From positions 62,873-126,872 of the forward strand of contig NZ_LMFA01000024.1 of NCBI RefSeq assembly GCF_001426565.1: DNA of 64,000 nucleotides, in the 5' to 3' direction. Positions 32,943 to 41,779 of the stretch are shown one piece after another (positions within the stretch are counted from its first letter, which is position 1; each line of letters begins with the position of its first letter). The notes beneath the pieces are model-generated. The model saw nothing but the letters and a program-made list of their open reading frames with translations. It was not told the DNA's origin and made no database searches. A program made the translations under genes and the position numbers. Source of the DNA: Rhizobium sp. Root482 (GTDB lineage Bacteria; Pseudomonadota; Alphaproteobacteria; Rhizobiales; Rhizobiaceae).

Positions 32943-34223
32943 ATGTCCTATCCCGATACCTACTACAAGCGGACCATGACCGAGACGAAGGCACGTGCGC
33001 CTCTCGCCGGAACGACCGACTGCGACACCGTCATCATCGGCGGCGGACTTGCCGGCCTGACGACGGCGCTGCAACTGGCCCGAGCGGGACAGAAGGTGGT
33101 GGTGCTGGAGGCCGAGAGCGTCGGCTTCGGCGCATCGGGCCGCAATGGCGGCTTCGTCAGCCCCGGTTTCGCGACGGGAACCACCGAGATCGCGCGAACG
33201 GCCGGTGCGGATGCGGCGCACAAGATCCACCTTCTTTCCATCGAGGGCGTCGATTTCGTGCGCGACACGATCCGCGATCTTTCGATCGACGATGCACTCC
33301 CGCAGCCGGGCATCACCAGCGTGCTGCGCTATGACGACGGCCCGAGCCTCAAGGCGCATGCCGAGGAGATGAAGCGGAGCTACGGTTACGAGCTGGAATA
33401 TCTCGACCGCGACCAGGTGCGCGCAGTTTTGAAATCGAAGCGCTATTATCAGGGCCTGCGCGACGCCAAGGCCTTCCATATCCATCCCTTGAACTATCTG
33501 CGGGGGCTTGCCACCGAGATCGAACGTCTCGGCGGCACGATCCATGACGGTTCGGCGGCAACGGGTTGTGACCTGTCATCGGCACAGAAGCGCGTCCATA
33601 CGGCCGGCGGCCAGGTGACGGCGCGCAATGTCGTGTTCACGACCGGCGGCTATACCGGCGCCCTTGATCAGCGCCTCAAGCGCGCATTCCTGCCGATCGC
33701 CACCTATGTCATGGTCAGCGAGCAGGCGCCGGATCTTATCCGCTCGGCCATCGCCACCACGGATGCGATCGGCGACAATCGCCGCGCCGGCGATTATTAC
33801 CGCGTCGTCGATGGCGGCACCCGGCTGCTTTGGGGCGGACGCATCACCACCCGCGCCGCGTCCGCGGCGGCGCTTGCCGCGGAACTTCGCCAGGAAATGA
33901 CCGGCACCTACCCGCAGCTCGCCGGCCTCAAGACCGAACTGGCCTGGTCCGGCCTGATGTCCTATGCGCGCCATCTCATGCCCCAGATCGGCGAAATGCA
34001 GCCAGGCGTCTGGCATTGCACGGCCTTTGGCGGGCATGGTCTGAACACGACGGCAATCGGCGGAAAGCTCGTGGCGGAAGGCATTCTCGGACAATCGGAC
34101 CGCTACAAGCTGTTCAAGCCTTTCGGCCTCGTCTGGGCCGGCGGCATGGCCGGTCTTGCGGTTGCCCAGCTCACCTATTGGAAACTTCAGGCACAGGATT
34201 GGTGGCGCGAGCGCGCCGCCTGA
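32943..34223 (+). CDS. FAD-dependent amine/amino acid oxidoreductase (DAO family)
   Basis: The 426-residue flavoenzyme has the dinucleotide motif VIIGGGLAGLTTALQLARAG near residue 30 and the family segment GFGASGRNGGFVSPGF. A C-terminal FGGHGLNTTAIGGKLVAEGI and hydrophobic WAGGMAGLAVAQLTY follow. It resembles gamma-glutamylputrescine oxidase and sarcosine/D-amino-acid oxidases. Placed between a binding-protein gene and its permease gene, it probably acts on the imported amine. The reaction cannot be told from sequence; amadoriase-like activity is a possibility. Confidence 0.82.
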   Translation: MSYPDTYYKRTMTETKARAPLAGTTDCDTVIIGGGLAGLTTALQLARAGQKVVVLEAESVGFGASGRNGGFVSPGFATGTTEIARTAGADAAHKIHLLSIEGVDFVRDTIRDLSIDDALPQPGITSVLRYDDGPSLKAHAEEMKRSYGYELEYLDRDQVRAVLKSKRYYQGLRDAKAFHIHPLNYLRGLATEIERLGGTIHDGSAATGCDLSSAQKRVHTAGGQVTARNVVFTTGGYTGALDQRLKRAFLPIATYVMVSEQAPDLIRSAIATTDAIGDNRRAGDYYRVVDGGTRLLWGGRITTRAASAAALAAELRQEMTGTYPQLAGLKTELAWSGLMSYARHLMPQIGEMQPGVWHCTAFGGHGLNTTAIGGKLVAEGILGQSDRYKLFKPFGLVWAGGMAGLAVAQLTYWKLQAQDWWRERAA

Positions 34224-34243
34224 AATCCGGAGAGAACGAGAAC

Positions 34244-35215
34244 ATGATCGGTCGTTTGATACTCAGCTATCCCGATGCCGCGCGCCGTACCGGCGGCCTG
34301 CTTATCCTTGCCCTAACGACGCTGGGGCTTTATGCGCTCGGCGTCAGTTCGGCCTGGCTGGGTTATCTGGCGCCGCCGGCCGCCGGCTGGCTGGACGAAA
34401 ATCCGGCGCTCGGCCGCTTCGTCGCTGCTTTGCTGATCTCGCTGATCGTGGCTGCCAACTGGAAGGCGCTGCAGCAATTGTCGCGCCGGCAGCAGATCAT
34501 CGGCGTCTGGATCGAACTTTTCGCGCTCTTGATGCTGTTCTTCTTCTCCTTCGACCTGTCCTTTACCTTCATCGCCAAGAAGATCGGCTTTCTGATCACC
34601 CAGGGCGTCACCACGACGCTTTATATTTCGGCGATTTCCATCGTCATCGCCACGATCATCGCCTTTATCGGCGCCATCGCGAAACTGTCGAAGAACGGCG
34701 TGGTCTATGGTCTGGCGACGTTCTACACCTCGCTGTTCCGCGGCCTGCCCCTTTTGATGCAGATCTACATCATCTATCTCGGCCTGCCGCAGGTCGGCTA
34801 TGTCATCAGTGCGGTTCCGGCCGGCATCATGGCGCTTTCGCTGTGCTACGGCGCCTATATGACGGAAATCTTCCGCGCCGGCATCGAGAGCATTTCGCGC
34901 GGGCAGACGGAGGGCGCCACCGCGCTCGGCCTCAGCCCGAGCCAGACCATGGGCCTCGTCATCCTGCCGCAGGCCATGCGCGTCATCATCCCGCCGACCG
35001 GCAACCAGTTCATCGCCATGCTCAAGGATTCCTCGCTGGTCTCCGTCGTCGGCGTCTGGGAAATCATGTATCTTGCCCGCACCCTGGGGCAGACCGAGTT
35101 CCGCCATATCGAGATGCTGATCACCGCCTCGATGATCTACTGGGTCCTGTCCATGGGGCTCGAACTGATCCAGTCGCGCATCGAAGAGCGGTTCGGTCGT
35201 TTCAATGCCCGCTGA
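34244..35215 (+). CDS. Amino-acid ABC transporter permease (HisM/GlnP type)
   Basis: The product has 323 residues from ATG 34244. The BPD_transp_1 domain is in the second half, with ITQGVTTTLYISAISIVIAT, FRGLPLLMQIYIIYLGLP and the EAA-like loop GATALGLSPSQTMGLVILPQA. The first 110 residues add two extra hydrophobic stretches, making it longer than the usual 220-240 residues. Only one permease gene is present, so the transporter should use a homodimer. Its end overlaps the DMT gene start by 11 bp. Confidence 0.85.
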   Translation: MIGRLILSYPDAARRTGGLLILALTTLGLYALGVSSAWLGYLAPPAAGWLDENPALGRFVAALLISLIVAANWKALQQLSRRQQIIGVWIELFALLMLFFFSFDLSFTFIAKKIGFLITQGVTTTLYISAISIVIATIIAFIGAIAKLSKNGVVYGLATFYTSLFRGLPLLMQIYIIYLGLPQVGYVISAVPAGIMALSLCYGAYMTEIFRAGIESISRGQTEGATALGLSPSQTMGLVILPQAMRVIIPPTGNQFIAMLKDSSLVSVVGVWEIMYLARTLGQTEFRHIEMLITASMIYWVLSMGLELIQSRIEERFGRFNAR

Positions 35216-36089
35216 CACGGCACTGCCTTCGAGCACGCTTGTCTCCGGAAAATCCAATGCAAGGGCGGCGCTGATCGTGCTCGTCGCCTTTGCGGTCTTT
35301 TCGGGAACCGATGCGATGGTCAAGCTGCTTTCGGCCCGGCTTGCCGTGCCGCAGGTGACCTTCATGATCACCGCGACGGCGCTGGTCCTGCTCGGCCTGC
35401 AATCGGCGGTGAAAGGCACCGGCCGCAGCCTTGTGCCGCGCTATCCCGGCCTTGCCTTCCTGCGGGCGCTGCTGCTTGCCGGCGATACGCTGCTCATCTA
35501 CTACGCCTTTGCCATGCTGCCGCTGGCGGAGGCCTATCTCCTCGCCTTCCTGACCCCGGTCCTGGTCGCCATCCTTGCCTTCGTGCTGCTTGGCGAACGA
35601 CTGTCGGCGGTCGCCTGGGGCGGCGTGCTCATCGGCTTTCTCGGCGTGGCGGTGGCGCTGCAGCCGGGCGTGGCGCCGCTCAACAGCGGCCATGCGGCGG
35701 CATTGGGCTCCGCCCTCCTGTTCGCGCTGTCGCTGATCCTGCTTCGCCGCACGAAGGCCGCCGAATCCGACAGGGCGCTGGTGGCAAGCCTGCTGGTCGT
35801 GCTCACCATCATGGCTTTCGTCGTGGCCGTTGCAAATGGCGGGCTGGTGGCCGTGACCGCCTTCGAATGCATCCTCGCCCTCGGCGCCGGGCTTCTGCTG
35901 CTTGCCGGCCATGCCCTGCTGGTGCGGGCTTTTCGCACCGGCGATGCCGCCGTGGTCTCGTCTTTCCAATATAGCCAGATCATCTGGGGCTGCCTCTATG
36001 GCAGCCTGCTTTTTGCGGCGCCGATCGAACTTCATACGCTGGCCGGGGCAGGGATCATCATCCTTTCCGGTTGGCTCGTCCTCAGATAA
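35205..36089 (+). CDS. DMT superfamily transporter (EamA family)
   Basis: The 294-residue protein has ten hydrophobic helices in two EamA repeats. The second repeat starts near LNSGHAAALGSALLFALSLI. Such proteins often export amino acids or related metabolites. It is embedded in an ABC import operon, overlapping the permease gene by 11 bp and 12 bp before the ATPase gene. It may remove a product or excess of the imported compound; this is inference from position. Confidence 0.82.
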   Translation: MPADTALPSSTLVSGKSNARAALIVLVAFAVFSGTDAMVKLLSARLAVPQVTFMITATALVLLGLQSAVKGTGRSLVPRYPGLAFLRALLLAGDTLLIYYAFAMLPLAEAYLLAFLTPVLVAILAFVLLGERLSAVAWGGVLIGFLGVAVALQPGVAPLNSGHAAALGSALLFALSLILLRRTKAAESDRALVASLLVVLTIMAFVVAVANGGLVAVTAFECILALGAGLLLLAGHALLVRAFRTGDAAVVSSFQYSQIIWGCLYGSLLFAAPIELHTLAGAGIIILSGWLVLR

Positions 36090-36101
36090 CCGGGAGATTT
36101 C

Positions 36102-36854
36102 ATGCCCACTTCACCAGATATTTTGTCGGAAATCCTGCTGCGTGGCGTCCATAAATGGTATGGCAGCTACCATGCGCTCGACGATATCAATCTGTCGATC
36201 GCGCCGCGCGAAAAGGTCGTCATCTGCGGCCCGTCCGGATCGGGCAAATCGACCCTGATCCGTTGCGTCAACAGGCTTGAAGCGCACCAGGAAGGCCAGA
36301 TCCTGGTGGGCGGCGTCGAGCTCGACGGCGACGAACGCAAGGCCGAGGCAATCCGCCGCGAGGTCGGCATGGTGTTCCAGCAGTTCAATCTCTTCCCCCA
36401 TCTGACGATCCTCGAGAACTGCGTGCTTGCGCCGATGTGGGTAAAGAAGATGCCGCGGCGCGAGGCGCGCGAGATCGCCATGCATTTCCTCAACCGCGTC
36501 CGCATTCCGGAACAGGCCGATAAGTATCCCGGCCAGCTTTCCGGCGGCCAGCAGCAGCGCGTGGCGATCGCAAGGGCGCTGTGCATGAACCCGAAAGTGA
36601 TGCTGTTCGACGAGCCCACCTCCGCGCTTGATCCCGAAATGGTCAAGGAAGTGCTCGACACGATGGTCGAGCTCGCCGGCGAGGGCATGACCATGGTCTG
36701 CGTCACCCATGAAATGGGCTTTGCCCGCCAGGTCGCAGACCGGGTCATCTTCATGGACCAGGGCCGCATCGTCGAGGAAGGGCAGCCGGAGGATTTCTTC
36801 GCGCGGCCGAAATCGGAACGGGCCAGCCTGTTCCTGAGCCAGTTGCTCCACTAG
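36102..36854 (+). CDS. Amino-acid ABC transporter ATP-binding protein (GlnQ type)
   Basis: The 250-residue ATPase has Walker [20 protein letters not shown]-loop [14 protein letters not shown], signature [15 protein letters not shown], Walker [15 protein letters not shown] and the switch histidine in [12 protein letters not shown]. These are standard for polar amino-acid importers. CGGGAGATTTC precedes its ATG. It is the last gene of the transport operon and is followed by a terminator-like hairpin. Confidence 0.9.
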   Translation: MPTSPDILSEILLRGVHKWYGSYHALDDINLSIAPREKVVICGPSGSGKSTLIRCVNRLEAHQEGQILVGGVELDGDERKAEAIRREVGMVFQQFNLFPHLTILENCVLAPMWVKKMPRREAREIAMHFLNRVRIPEQADKYPGQLSGGQQQRVAIARALCMNPKVMLFDEPTSALDPEMVKEVLDTMVELAGEGMTMVCVTHEMGFARQVADRVIFMDQGRIVEEGQPEDFFARPKSERASLFLSQLLH

Positions 36855-36865
36855 ACGGCGTTTAA

Positions 36866-36895
36866 GGCGGGCGCCGCGGCGGCCCGCCTCTTTCG
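36866..36895 (+). terminator. Hairpin terminator after the amino-acid ABC operon
   Basis: GGCGGGC (36866-36872) pairs with GCCCGCC (36882-36888) around a GC-rich loop, followed by a short pyrimidine/T stretch. It lies 12 bp after the ATPase stop and 14 bp from the stop of the convergent kinase gene. Confidence 0.6.
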
Positions 36896-36908
36896 CGATT
36901 TGAACCGA

Positions 36909-37721
36909 TCAGAGCGGCTGCGGTACCTGCGGAAAGCCGCCGATATGGCCGCAGGTCGCGGCGGCCTGATCGCGGCCCGCCTCCAGGCACCCAGAGAGAG
37001 AAAGGCCGCCGACATGGGCGGCGATGAAGCCGGCGATAAAGCTGTCGCCGGCGCCGGTGGTATCCACCACCTCGACCGGCCGGATGCCGGTCCGCGCCCG
37101 CGTCCCGCCATTGTCCGCCATCGCGCCGCGTGCGCCGCAGGTCACGACGGCGATCCCGGCACCCTGGGCCAGAAAGGCCGTGATCATCGCCTCGGCGGCA
37201 GCCTCGTCCTCGCCGGCCGAGCCGAAGGCGATCGCAAGGCCGGCGACGCCGAGATTGGCCGGATCGGCATTGACGGAAATATCTTGCGAAAGGCTGACGC
37301 CGGCGGCCGCAAGCGTTCGCCGCAACTCGCCGCCATCGTCCATCCAGCCGATATGCACATGGTCCATGCTCTTCAGGATGTCGATCTCGCGCCTGTCCGG
37401 CCGGTAGCCGGCGCAGACGCCGAAATCCTCATGGCCGATGACGCGTTCGCCGGAGGCAAGCACGGCAATATCCGTATAGGCGGTAATGCCGGCACGGCTG
37501 TGCAGATGCGCGACATCCACGCCGTTTTCCGCAAGCAGGTCTCGTGTGCGTGTTCCGTCCCTGTCGGCGCCGACTGCTCCAAAATAGGAAGAGGATTGGC
37601 CAAGCCGGGCAAGCTGCACCGCCACATTGACGGCATTGCCGCCGACCAGCGATTGGGCAAGCGGCGGCAGGAAGCGGTCGATGCAATTGTCGCCGACGGC
37701 GGCGAAGCGGAAAATCGTCAT
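36909..37721 (-). CDS. PfkB family sugar kinase, FrlD-like
   Basis: The product has 270 residues from ATG 37721. The N-terminal RFAAVGDNCIDRFLPPLAQSLVGGNAVNVAVQLARLG and C-terminal catalytic VEVVDTTGAGDSFIAGF are the two PfkB signatures. The short length and N-terminus resemble fructoselysine 6-kinase (FrlD). It is downstream of a SIS gene that looks like the matching deglycase, so a fructosamine-type substrate is likely. Other ketohexose derivatives remain possible. Confidence 0.8.
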   Translation of the reverse strand: MTIFRFAAVGDNCIDRFLPPLAQSLVGGNAVNVAVQLARLGQSSSYFGAVGADRDGTRTRDLLAENGVDVAHLHSRAGITAYTDIAVLASGERVIGHEDFGVCAGYRPDRREIDILKSMDHVHIGWMDDGGELRRTLAAAGVSLSQDISVNADPANLGVAGLAIAFGSAGEDEAAAEAMITAFLAQGAGIAVVTCGARGAMADNGGTRARTGIRPVEVVDTTGAGDSFIAGFIAAHVGGLSLSGCLEAGRDQAAATCGHIGGFPQVPQPL

Positions 37722-37740
37722 GGAGCCTCGTCTGGTATCG

Positions 37741-37786
37741 GACGGCAAAGCCGCGAACACCTCTTGGCATTCGCGGCTTTGCCGTC
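37741..37786 (-). repeat. Perfect 17-bp inverted repeat between the kinase and deglycase genes
   Basis: The arms at 37741-37757 and 37770-37786 are exact reverse complements of 17 bp around a 12-base loop. On the minus-strand message this forms a very stable hairpin between the SIS stop and the kinase start. No T run follows on the minus strand, so it may protect the upstream message or reduce read-through rather than simply terminate. Confidence 0.75.
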
Positions 37787-37806
37787 TTGCTGTCAAGCGG
37801 TCGGGA

Positions 37807-38820
37807 TCAATAGGCGACGCGCTTGTAGTAACGGCGCGTCGACAGCGGATGATTGCGCATGACCTCCAGATGGGCGCTGATGCGCTCCAATACGCAGGAC
37901 AGAAGGGCAGGCGAGACGAGCGCGCGCACCTCATTGCTGATGCCGGGAAGCTCAAAGCCGGCGGTGTCGAGCACGGTCACCTTGTCGGTATAGTTCGGGG
38001 CGAAGTTTTCCACCCGGTCAGCCAGCGGCCGCAGCGCGTCCTCGCCCTTGAAGAGAATGACGCTGACGCCTTTCTCGACGAGTTCCAGCGTGCCATGAAA
38101 GAAGTCCGAGGCATGAACCGGGCGTGTCCGGATCCACTGCATTTCCTCGAGAATGCACATGCCGTAATAATGGGCCTGCGGCCAGGCGTTTCCGGCGCCG
38201 GTGACGATATGGTAATCCGATCCGGCAAGGATCTTGGCAAAGCCTTCCGCCTGCGGCTCATAGGCGCGCTTGACCTCCAGGAGAAGCTTGGGAAGCTGGG
38301 CGATCTCGCCGGCCAGCTGGTCGTAATTGCTGATCTCGCCGCGATGCTTCATGACCGAAAGAGCGATCAGCAGCGACTGAAGATAGAAGGATTCGCAGGA
38401 CGTGTCGTCTTCGGCGAAATTGACGAAGACATGGTCGCCACCCTTGCCGAGCGGCGTTTCCTCGTGGCCGACGAGGGTCAGCACCGTCGCGCCGATCTCC
38501 TTCAGCTTGGCAAGCAGGGCGACACTTTCCTTGGTCGTGCCGGAAAGCGACGGCATGACGATGATGGATTTCTCGGTGAGATTGGCCGACCCCGTCAGGA
38601 TCAGTTCCGCCGGCATGTCCAGGAAGGCCGGGAAGCGGGATTTGCGCTGCAGCAGCTGCGCTGCCGGCTGCATCAGAATGGCGGCACCGCCGGTCCCCAG
38701 GAAGAAGATATTCTCCGCGCCGGCGGCAAGGGCCGCGCCGATCACCGCATCGAAGCGTTCGGCCAGCGCCACGGCGCCCGTCTGGATGCGCACATATCTC
38801 TGTTCGTCAAAATTCAGCAT
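37807..38820 (-). CDS. SIS domain sugar isomerase/deglycase, FrlB-like
   Basis: The 337-residue protein has two SIS domains. The first contains FFLGTGGAAILMQPAA and IVMPSLSGTTKESVALL. The second contains HIVTGAGNAWPQAHYYGMCILEEMQW followed by HASDFFHGTLELVEKG. The second-domain pattern is that of FrlB, which splits fructoselysine 6-phosphate into glucose 6-phosphate and lysine. It is the first gene of the leftward operon and is divergent from the GntR regulator. Confidence 0.78.
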   Translation of the reverse strand: MLNFDEQRYVRIQTGAVALAERFDAVIGAALAAGAENIFFLGTGGAAILMQPAAQLLQRKSRFPAFLDMPAELILTGSANLTEKSIIVMPSLSGTTKESVALLAKLKEIGATVLTLVGHEETPLGKGGDHVFVNFAEDDTSCESFYLQSLLIALSVMKHRGEISNYDQLAGEIAQLPKLLLEVKRAYEPQAEGFAKILAGSDYHIVTGAGNAWPQAHYYGMCILEEMQWIRTRPVHASDFFHGTLELVEKGVSVILFKGEDALRPLADRVENFAPNYTDKVTVLDTAGFELPGISNEVRALVSPALLSCVLERISAHLEVMRNHPLSTRRYYKRVAY

Positions 38821-38876
38821 GATTGGTTCTCACTGGTGGATCGCGGACTGTCCGCATATCGGGCTGACAAGGAATG

Positions 38877-38887
38877 TTGTAAGACAA
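38877..38887. promoter_or_regulatory. Probable GntR operator, site B
   Basis: TTGTAAGACAA, 57 bp upstream of the SIS gene start, is a palindrome with perfect flanks (GTTGT-AAG-ACAAC). It shares the TTGT-x-AGACA core with sites A (31987) and C (39004). Confidence 0.6.
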
Positions 38888-39003
38888 CTGACATCTTCGT
38901 TTTTTACTGTCAAGCCCGAACGCGGTGATTTCGTGGCGGAAACTGCTCCGGATTTGTCATCGGCCCGGCATATAGGCCGCGACGCAACTTGACCTGTGCA
39001 AAT

Positions 39004-39014
39004 TTGTCAGACAA
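39004..39014. promoter_or_regulatory. Probable GntR operator, site C
   Basis: TTGTCAGACAA, a near-perfect palindrome, lies 36 bp before the GntR start codon, where it could serve autoregulation. It has the same core as sites A and B. Confidence 0.6.
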
Positions 39015-39049
39015 GAACAGGGGGACGAAACGACGACTGAGGTGATGAT

Positions 39050-39781
39050 TTGGTCGAGCCCCTTCGCGATACGCGAACACTGGTCATCCAGCTTCGTGAC
39101 CGCATTGCCGATCTCATTCATGACGAAGACCTGGGGCCGGGCGACAAATTGCCCACCGAGGCTCAGCTCACCCAGCGTTTCAAGATTTCCAGGCCCGCCC
39201 TTCGCGAAGCGCTGAAACTGCTGGAGCAGGACGATATCATCTATGTCGAGCACGGGCGCGGCCGTTTCGTTTCGGCCATGTCGGCGATCCGCGTCGAAAG
39301 GCCGATCACGGTATTCGAAAGCGTCACCGACATGGCGCGCCACTATGGCTACAATACCGTCAACAAGGTCTTGTCCATTGCCGAGGAGACGCCCGACAAG
39401 ACGACGGCGGAAAAGCTGAAGCTGGCCGCCGGCGAGCGGGTGATCCGCATCGAGCGGCTGCGGCTGCAGGACGACGAGCCGATCATGTATTGCCTCGATT
39501 ACGTTCCACGCAGCATCATTCCAACGCGGCTCTACGATATAGACTGGAGCGGCTCGCTGCTGGCGCTGCTCGAGCAATACCGGCAGCGGCCGCGGATGTC
39601 GGCGGCCACCGTCTCGGCCGTCATGCTGCCGGATGACGTCGTCGAGCGCAACGACCTGCGCGATTTCGGCCCCGCCCTGCTGATCACCGAAACCTGCTAC
39701 AGCGCAGCGGGCGTGCCCGTCGTTCTTGCGATCGACTATCATCGCGGCAGCCATTTTTCTTTCAGCCTCGCCCGCAAATAG
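39050..39781 (+). CDS. GntR family regulator with UTRA domain
   Basis: The 243-residue protein begins with GTG or TTG near 39050 (VEPLRDTRTLVIQLRD). An N-terminal winged helix-turn-helix (LPTEAQLTQRFKISRPALREALKLLEQDDIIYVEHGRGRF in two parts) is followed by a UTRA effector domain (about residues 90-240, ending AIDYHRGSHFSFSLAR). UTRA domains of this subfamily commonly bind sugar phosphates or amino-sugar derivatives. It is divergent from the SIS gene with a 229-bp gap that holds two copies of its probable operator. Confidence 0.87.
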   Translation: MVEPLRDTRTLVIQLRDRIADLIHDEDLGPGDKLPTEAQLTQRFKISRPALREALKLLEQDDIIYVEHGRGRFVSAMSAIRVERPITVFESVTDMARHYGYNTVNKVLSIAEETPDKTTAEKLKLAAGERVIRIERLRLQDDEPIMYCLDYVPRSIIPTRLYDIDWSGSLLALLEQYRQRPRMSAATVSAVMLPDDVVERNDLRDFGPALLITETCYSAAGVPVVLAIDYHRGSHFSFSLARK

Positions 39782-39802
39782 CGGCGGAGGCGGCCAGGCC
39801 CA

Positions 39803-41779
39803 TCAGCCGATCCGCGCGCGCAGCAGCCGGTAATAATCGCGCAGTTGCGGGATGTCGCGCTCCAGCCGGTCGAAAACCGTATCGTCGGAACGCAGTGCCC
39901 CGGCATATCTGGCTTCGAGCATCAGCCTGTGTTCGCCAAGAACCTGTTCCGGCAGCGAGCCGGCAATGGTGAAGATCGGCGACAATGCCGTGCGGCCCTT
40001 GACGGTGATGCTGTCGAGCTCGACGAAGGTAAAATCGGCGGCGCATTGCGCGGCCGTCTCGCTGCCGATCAGCAGCGGCACGCCGTAATTCTTTGATTCG
40101 CCTTCAAGGCGCGAGGCAAGATTGACGCTGTCGCCAAGCACCGAATAGTCGAACCGGCGCGCCGAGCCCATATTGCCGACGACGCAGTCGCCGGTATTGA
40201 TGCCGATGCCGATCTTCAGCACCCAGGCCGTTCGGTGCTCACGCCCGGCTTCTTCGCGCAGTTCCATATTCAGCCGGTCGATCGCCTCCAGCATCCGCAG
40301 CGCCGCCGCCACCGCATGGCTGGCATGGTGGGGATCGTCGAGCGGTGCGTTCCAGAACGCCATCAGGCAGTCGCCGATATATTTGTCGATCGTCCCGCCG
40401 CTTTCCAGCACGATCTCGGACAGCGGCGTCAAAAGCCGGTTGATCAGTGTCGTCAGTTGCTCGGGGTCGTCCTTCAGGGCTTCCGAGATGGTGGTGAAGC
40501 CGCGCACGTCGCAAAAGAGGATGGTGAGCGTGCGCCTTTCGCCGCCCAGCTTGAGCTGGGAGGGATCATTGGCCAGCCGCTCCACCAGCGCCGGCGAGAG
40601 ATAGCGCGAAAAGGCCCGGGTAATGTCACGCCGGCTGCGCCGCTCGGCGGCATAATCCAGGCCTGCCTGGCCGACAACGACCGCGAGATAGGCGAGAACG
40701 GGCCCAACCGGCGAAATGAAGACATGGCCAAGCCGCAGCGCCGCATAACTGGCAAGCACAAAACCGCCTAGCACCGGCAGGCTGAGGGCCGCGGTCTGCC
40801 ATCCGGTCGAGCGGAACACCATGGCCGATGCCAGAAGACCCGCCAGCACGATCGCCGCGATCACCGCCGCCGGTCCGGCGCGATCAATGAACAGGCCATT
40901 GCCGAGATTGTCGAAGATCGTCGCCTGTATTTCCGCCCCCGCCACCAGTTGGCCGGTATGCACGGTGAAGGAGGTGGCAAAGACATCGGCGCCGCCGGCC
41001 TGAAGCGTCGGCGTATTCTGCAGGCTCAGCCCGACGATGACGACACGGTCGCGGAAGAAGCCATCGGGCAGGAAGGCATCCGGTTCGAGCGCCTGGTAGT
41101 AGGAAACGGTCGGGTAGGTCCGTGCCGGCCCGAACATCTGGAGGAGCGCCATGCCGGTTGCCGGCTCTGCCTGCCGTCCGGCGACCTGCGCCAATTGCGC
41201 TGCAAATCCGTCGGGATAGGCCGGCACCTGCCGCAGCACGCCGTCGCCGCTCAAGGGTACCGAGGCGATACCGGTCTGCGCGCCGGTTGCGGTGAATCCC
41301 GCCAAGGGCTCGGTGCGTACGAACTGGTCGGCCTGCGGCGTCTGAATCAGCGTCTCGTCGCCCGCCAGCACCACATCCGGACCGAGCACCGCCGCCAACG
41401 CCGCGTCGTTTTCCGGCATGGTGGAAGGTTCGGCGAAGATCACGTCGAAGGCGATCGCCTTGGCACCGGCCTTGCGCAACGCCTCCGTCAGCCGTGCATG
41501 CAGCGCCCGCGGCCAGGGCCACTGGCTGCCGATCTCGGCCATGGACGGCTCGTCGATGGCAACGATCACCGGCCCATCGGCTGGCAGCGGCGGCGGCGAA
41601 AGGGTGGAGAGATAATCGAAGCTGCGCAGTTCGGTGAGCGACCAGGGGGCGGTAAGCGAGGCGAGAGAAAGCACAGCCACCGTCAGCAGGGCGAGCACGC
41701 CCAGCCCGGTTCGACGGCGCCGGATTCGTTTTGCCGTCAGATCGATACTGGGTTTGCGGCGGGTTCTGATGGCGGCCAT
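39803..41779 (-). CDS. CHASE2-domain class III adenylate cyclase
   Basis: The product has 658 residues from ATG 41779, sharing one base with the stop of the upstream gene, so translation is coupled. One membrane helix (about 26-44) is followed by a periplasmic CHASE2 domain (about 45-300), three membrane helices (303-373) and a class III cyclase domain (385-600). The catalytic metal aspartates are D424 (FCDVRGF) and D470 (YIGDCLM). The purine-selecting pair K466 and D544 (FDYSVLGDSVN) points to ATP as substrate. An R-N type transition-state stretch NLASRLE is present. It should sense a periplasmic state and make cAMP. Confidence 0.88.
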   Translation of the reverse strand: MAAIRTRRKPSIDLTAKRIRRRRTGLGVLALLTVAVLSLASLTAPWSLTELRSFDYLSTLSPPPLPADGPVIVAIDEPSMAEIGSQWPWPRALHARLTEALRKAGAKAIAFDVIFAEPSTMPENDAALAAVLGPDVVLAGDETLIQTPQADQFVRTEPLAGFTATGAQTGIASVPLSGDGVLRQVPAYPDGFAAQLAQVAGRQAEPATGMALLQMFGPARTYPTVSYYQALEPDAFLPDGFFRDRVVIVGLSLQNTPTLQAGGADVFATSFTVHTGQLVAGAEIQATIFDNLGNGLFIDRAGPAAVIAAIVLAGLLASAMVFRSTGWQTAALSLPVLGGFVLASYAALRLGHVFISPVGPVLAYLAVVVGQAGLDYAAERRSRRDITRAFSRYLSPALVERLANDPSQLKLGGERRTLTILFCDVRGFTTISEALKDDPEQLTTLINRLLTPLSEIVLESGGTIDKYIGDCLMAFWNAPLDDPHHASHAVAAALRMLEAIDRLNMELREEAGREHRTAWVLKIGIGINTGDCVVGNMGSARRFDYSVLGDSVNLASRLEGESKNYGVPLLIGSETAAQCAADFTFVELDSITVKGRTALSPIFTIAGSLPEQVLGEHRLMLEARYAGALRSDDTVFDRLERDIPQLRDYYRLLRARIG

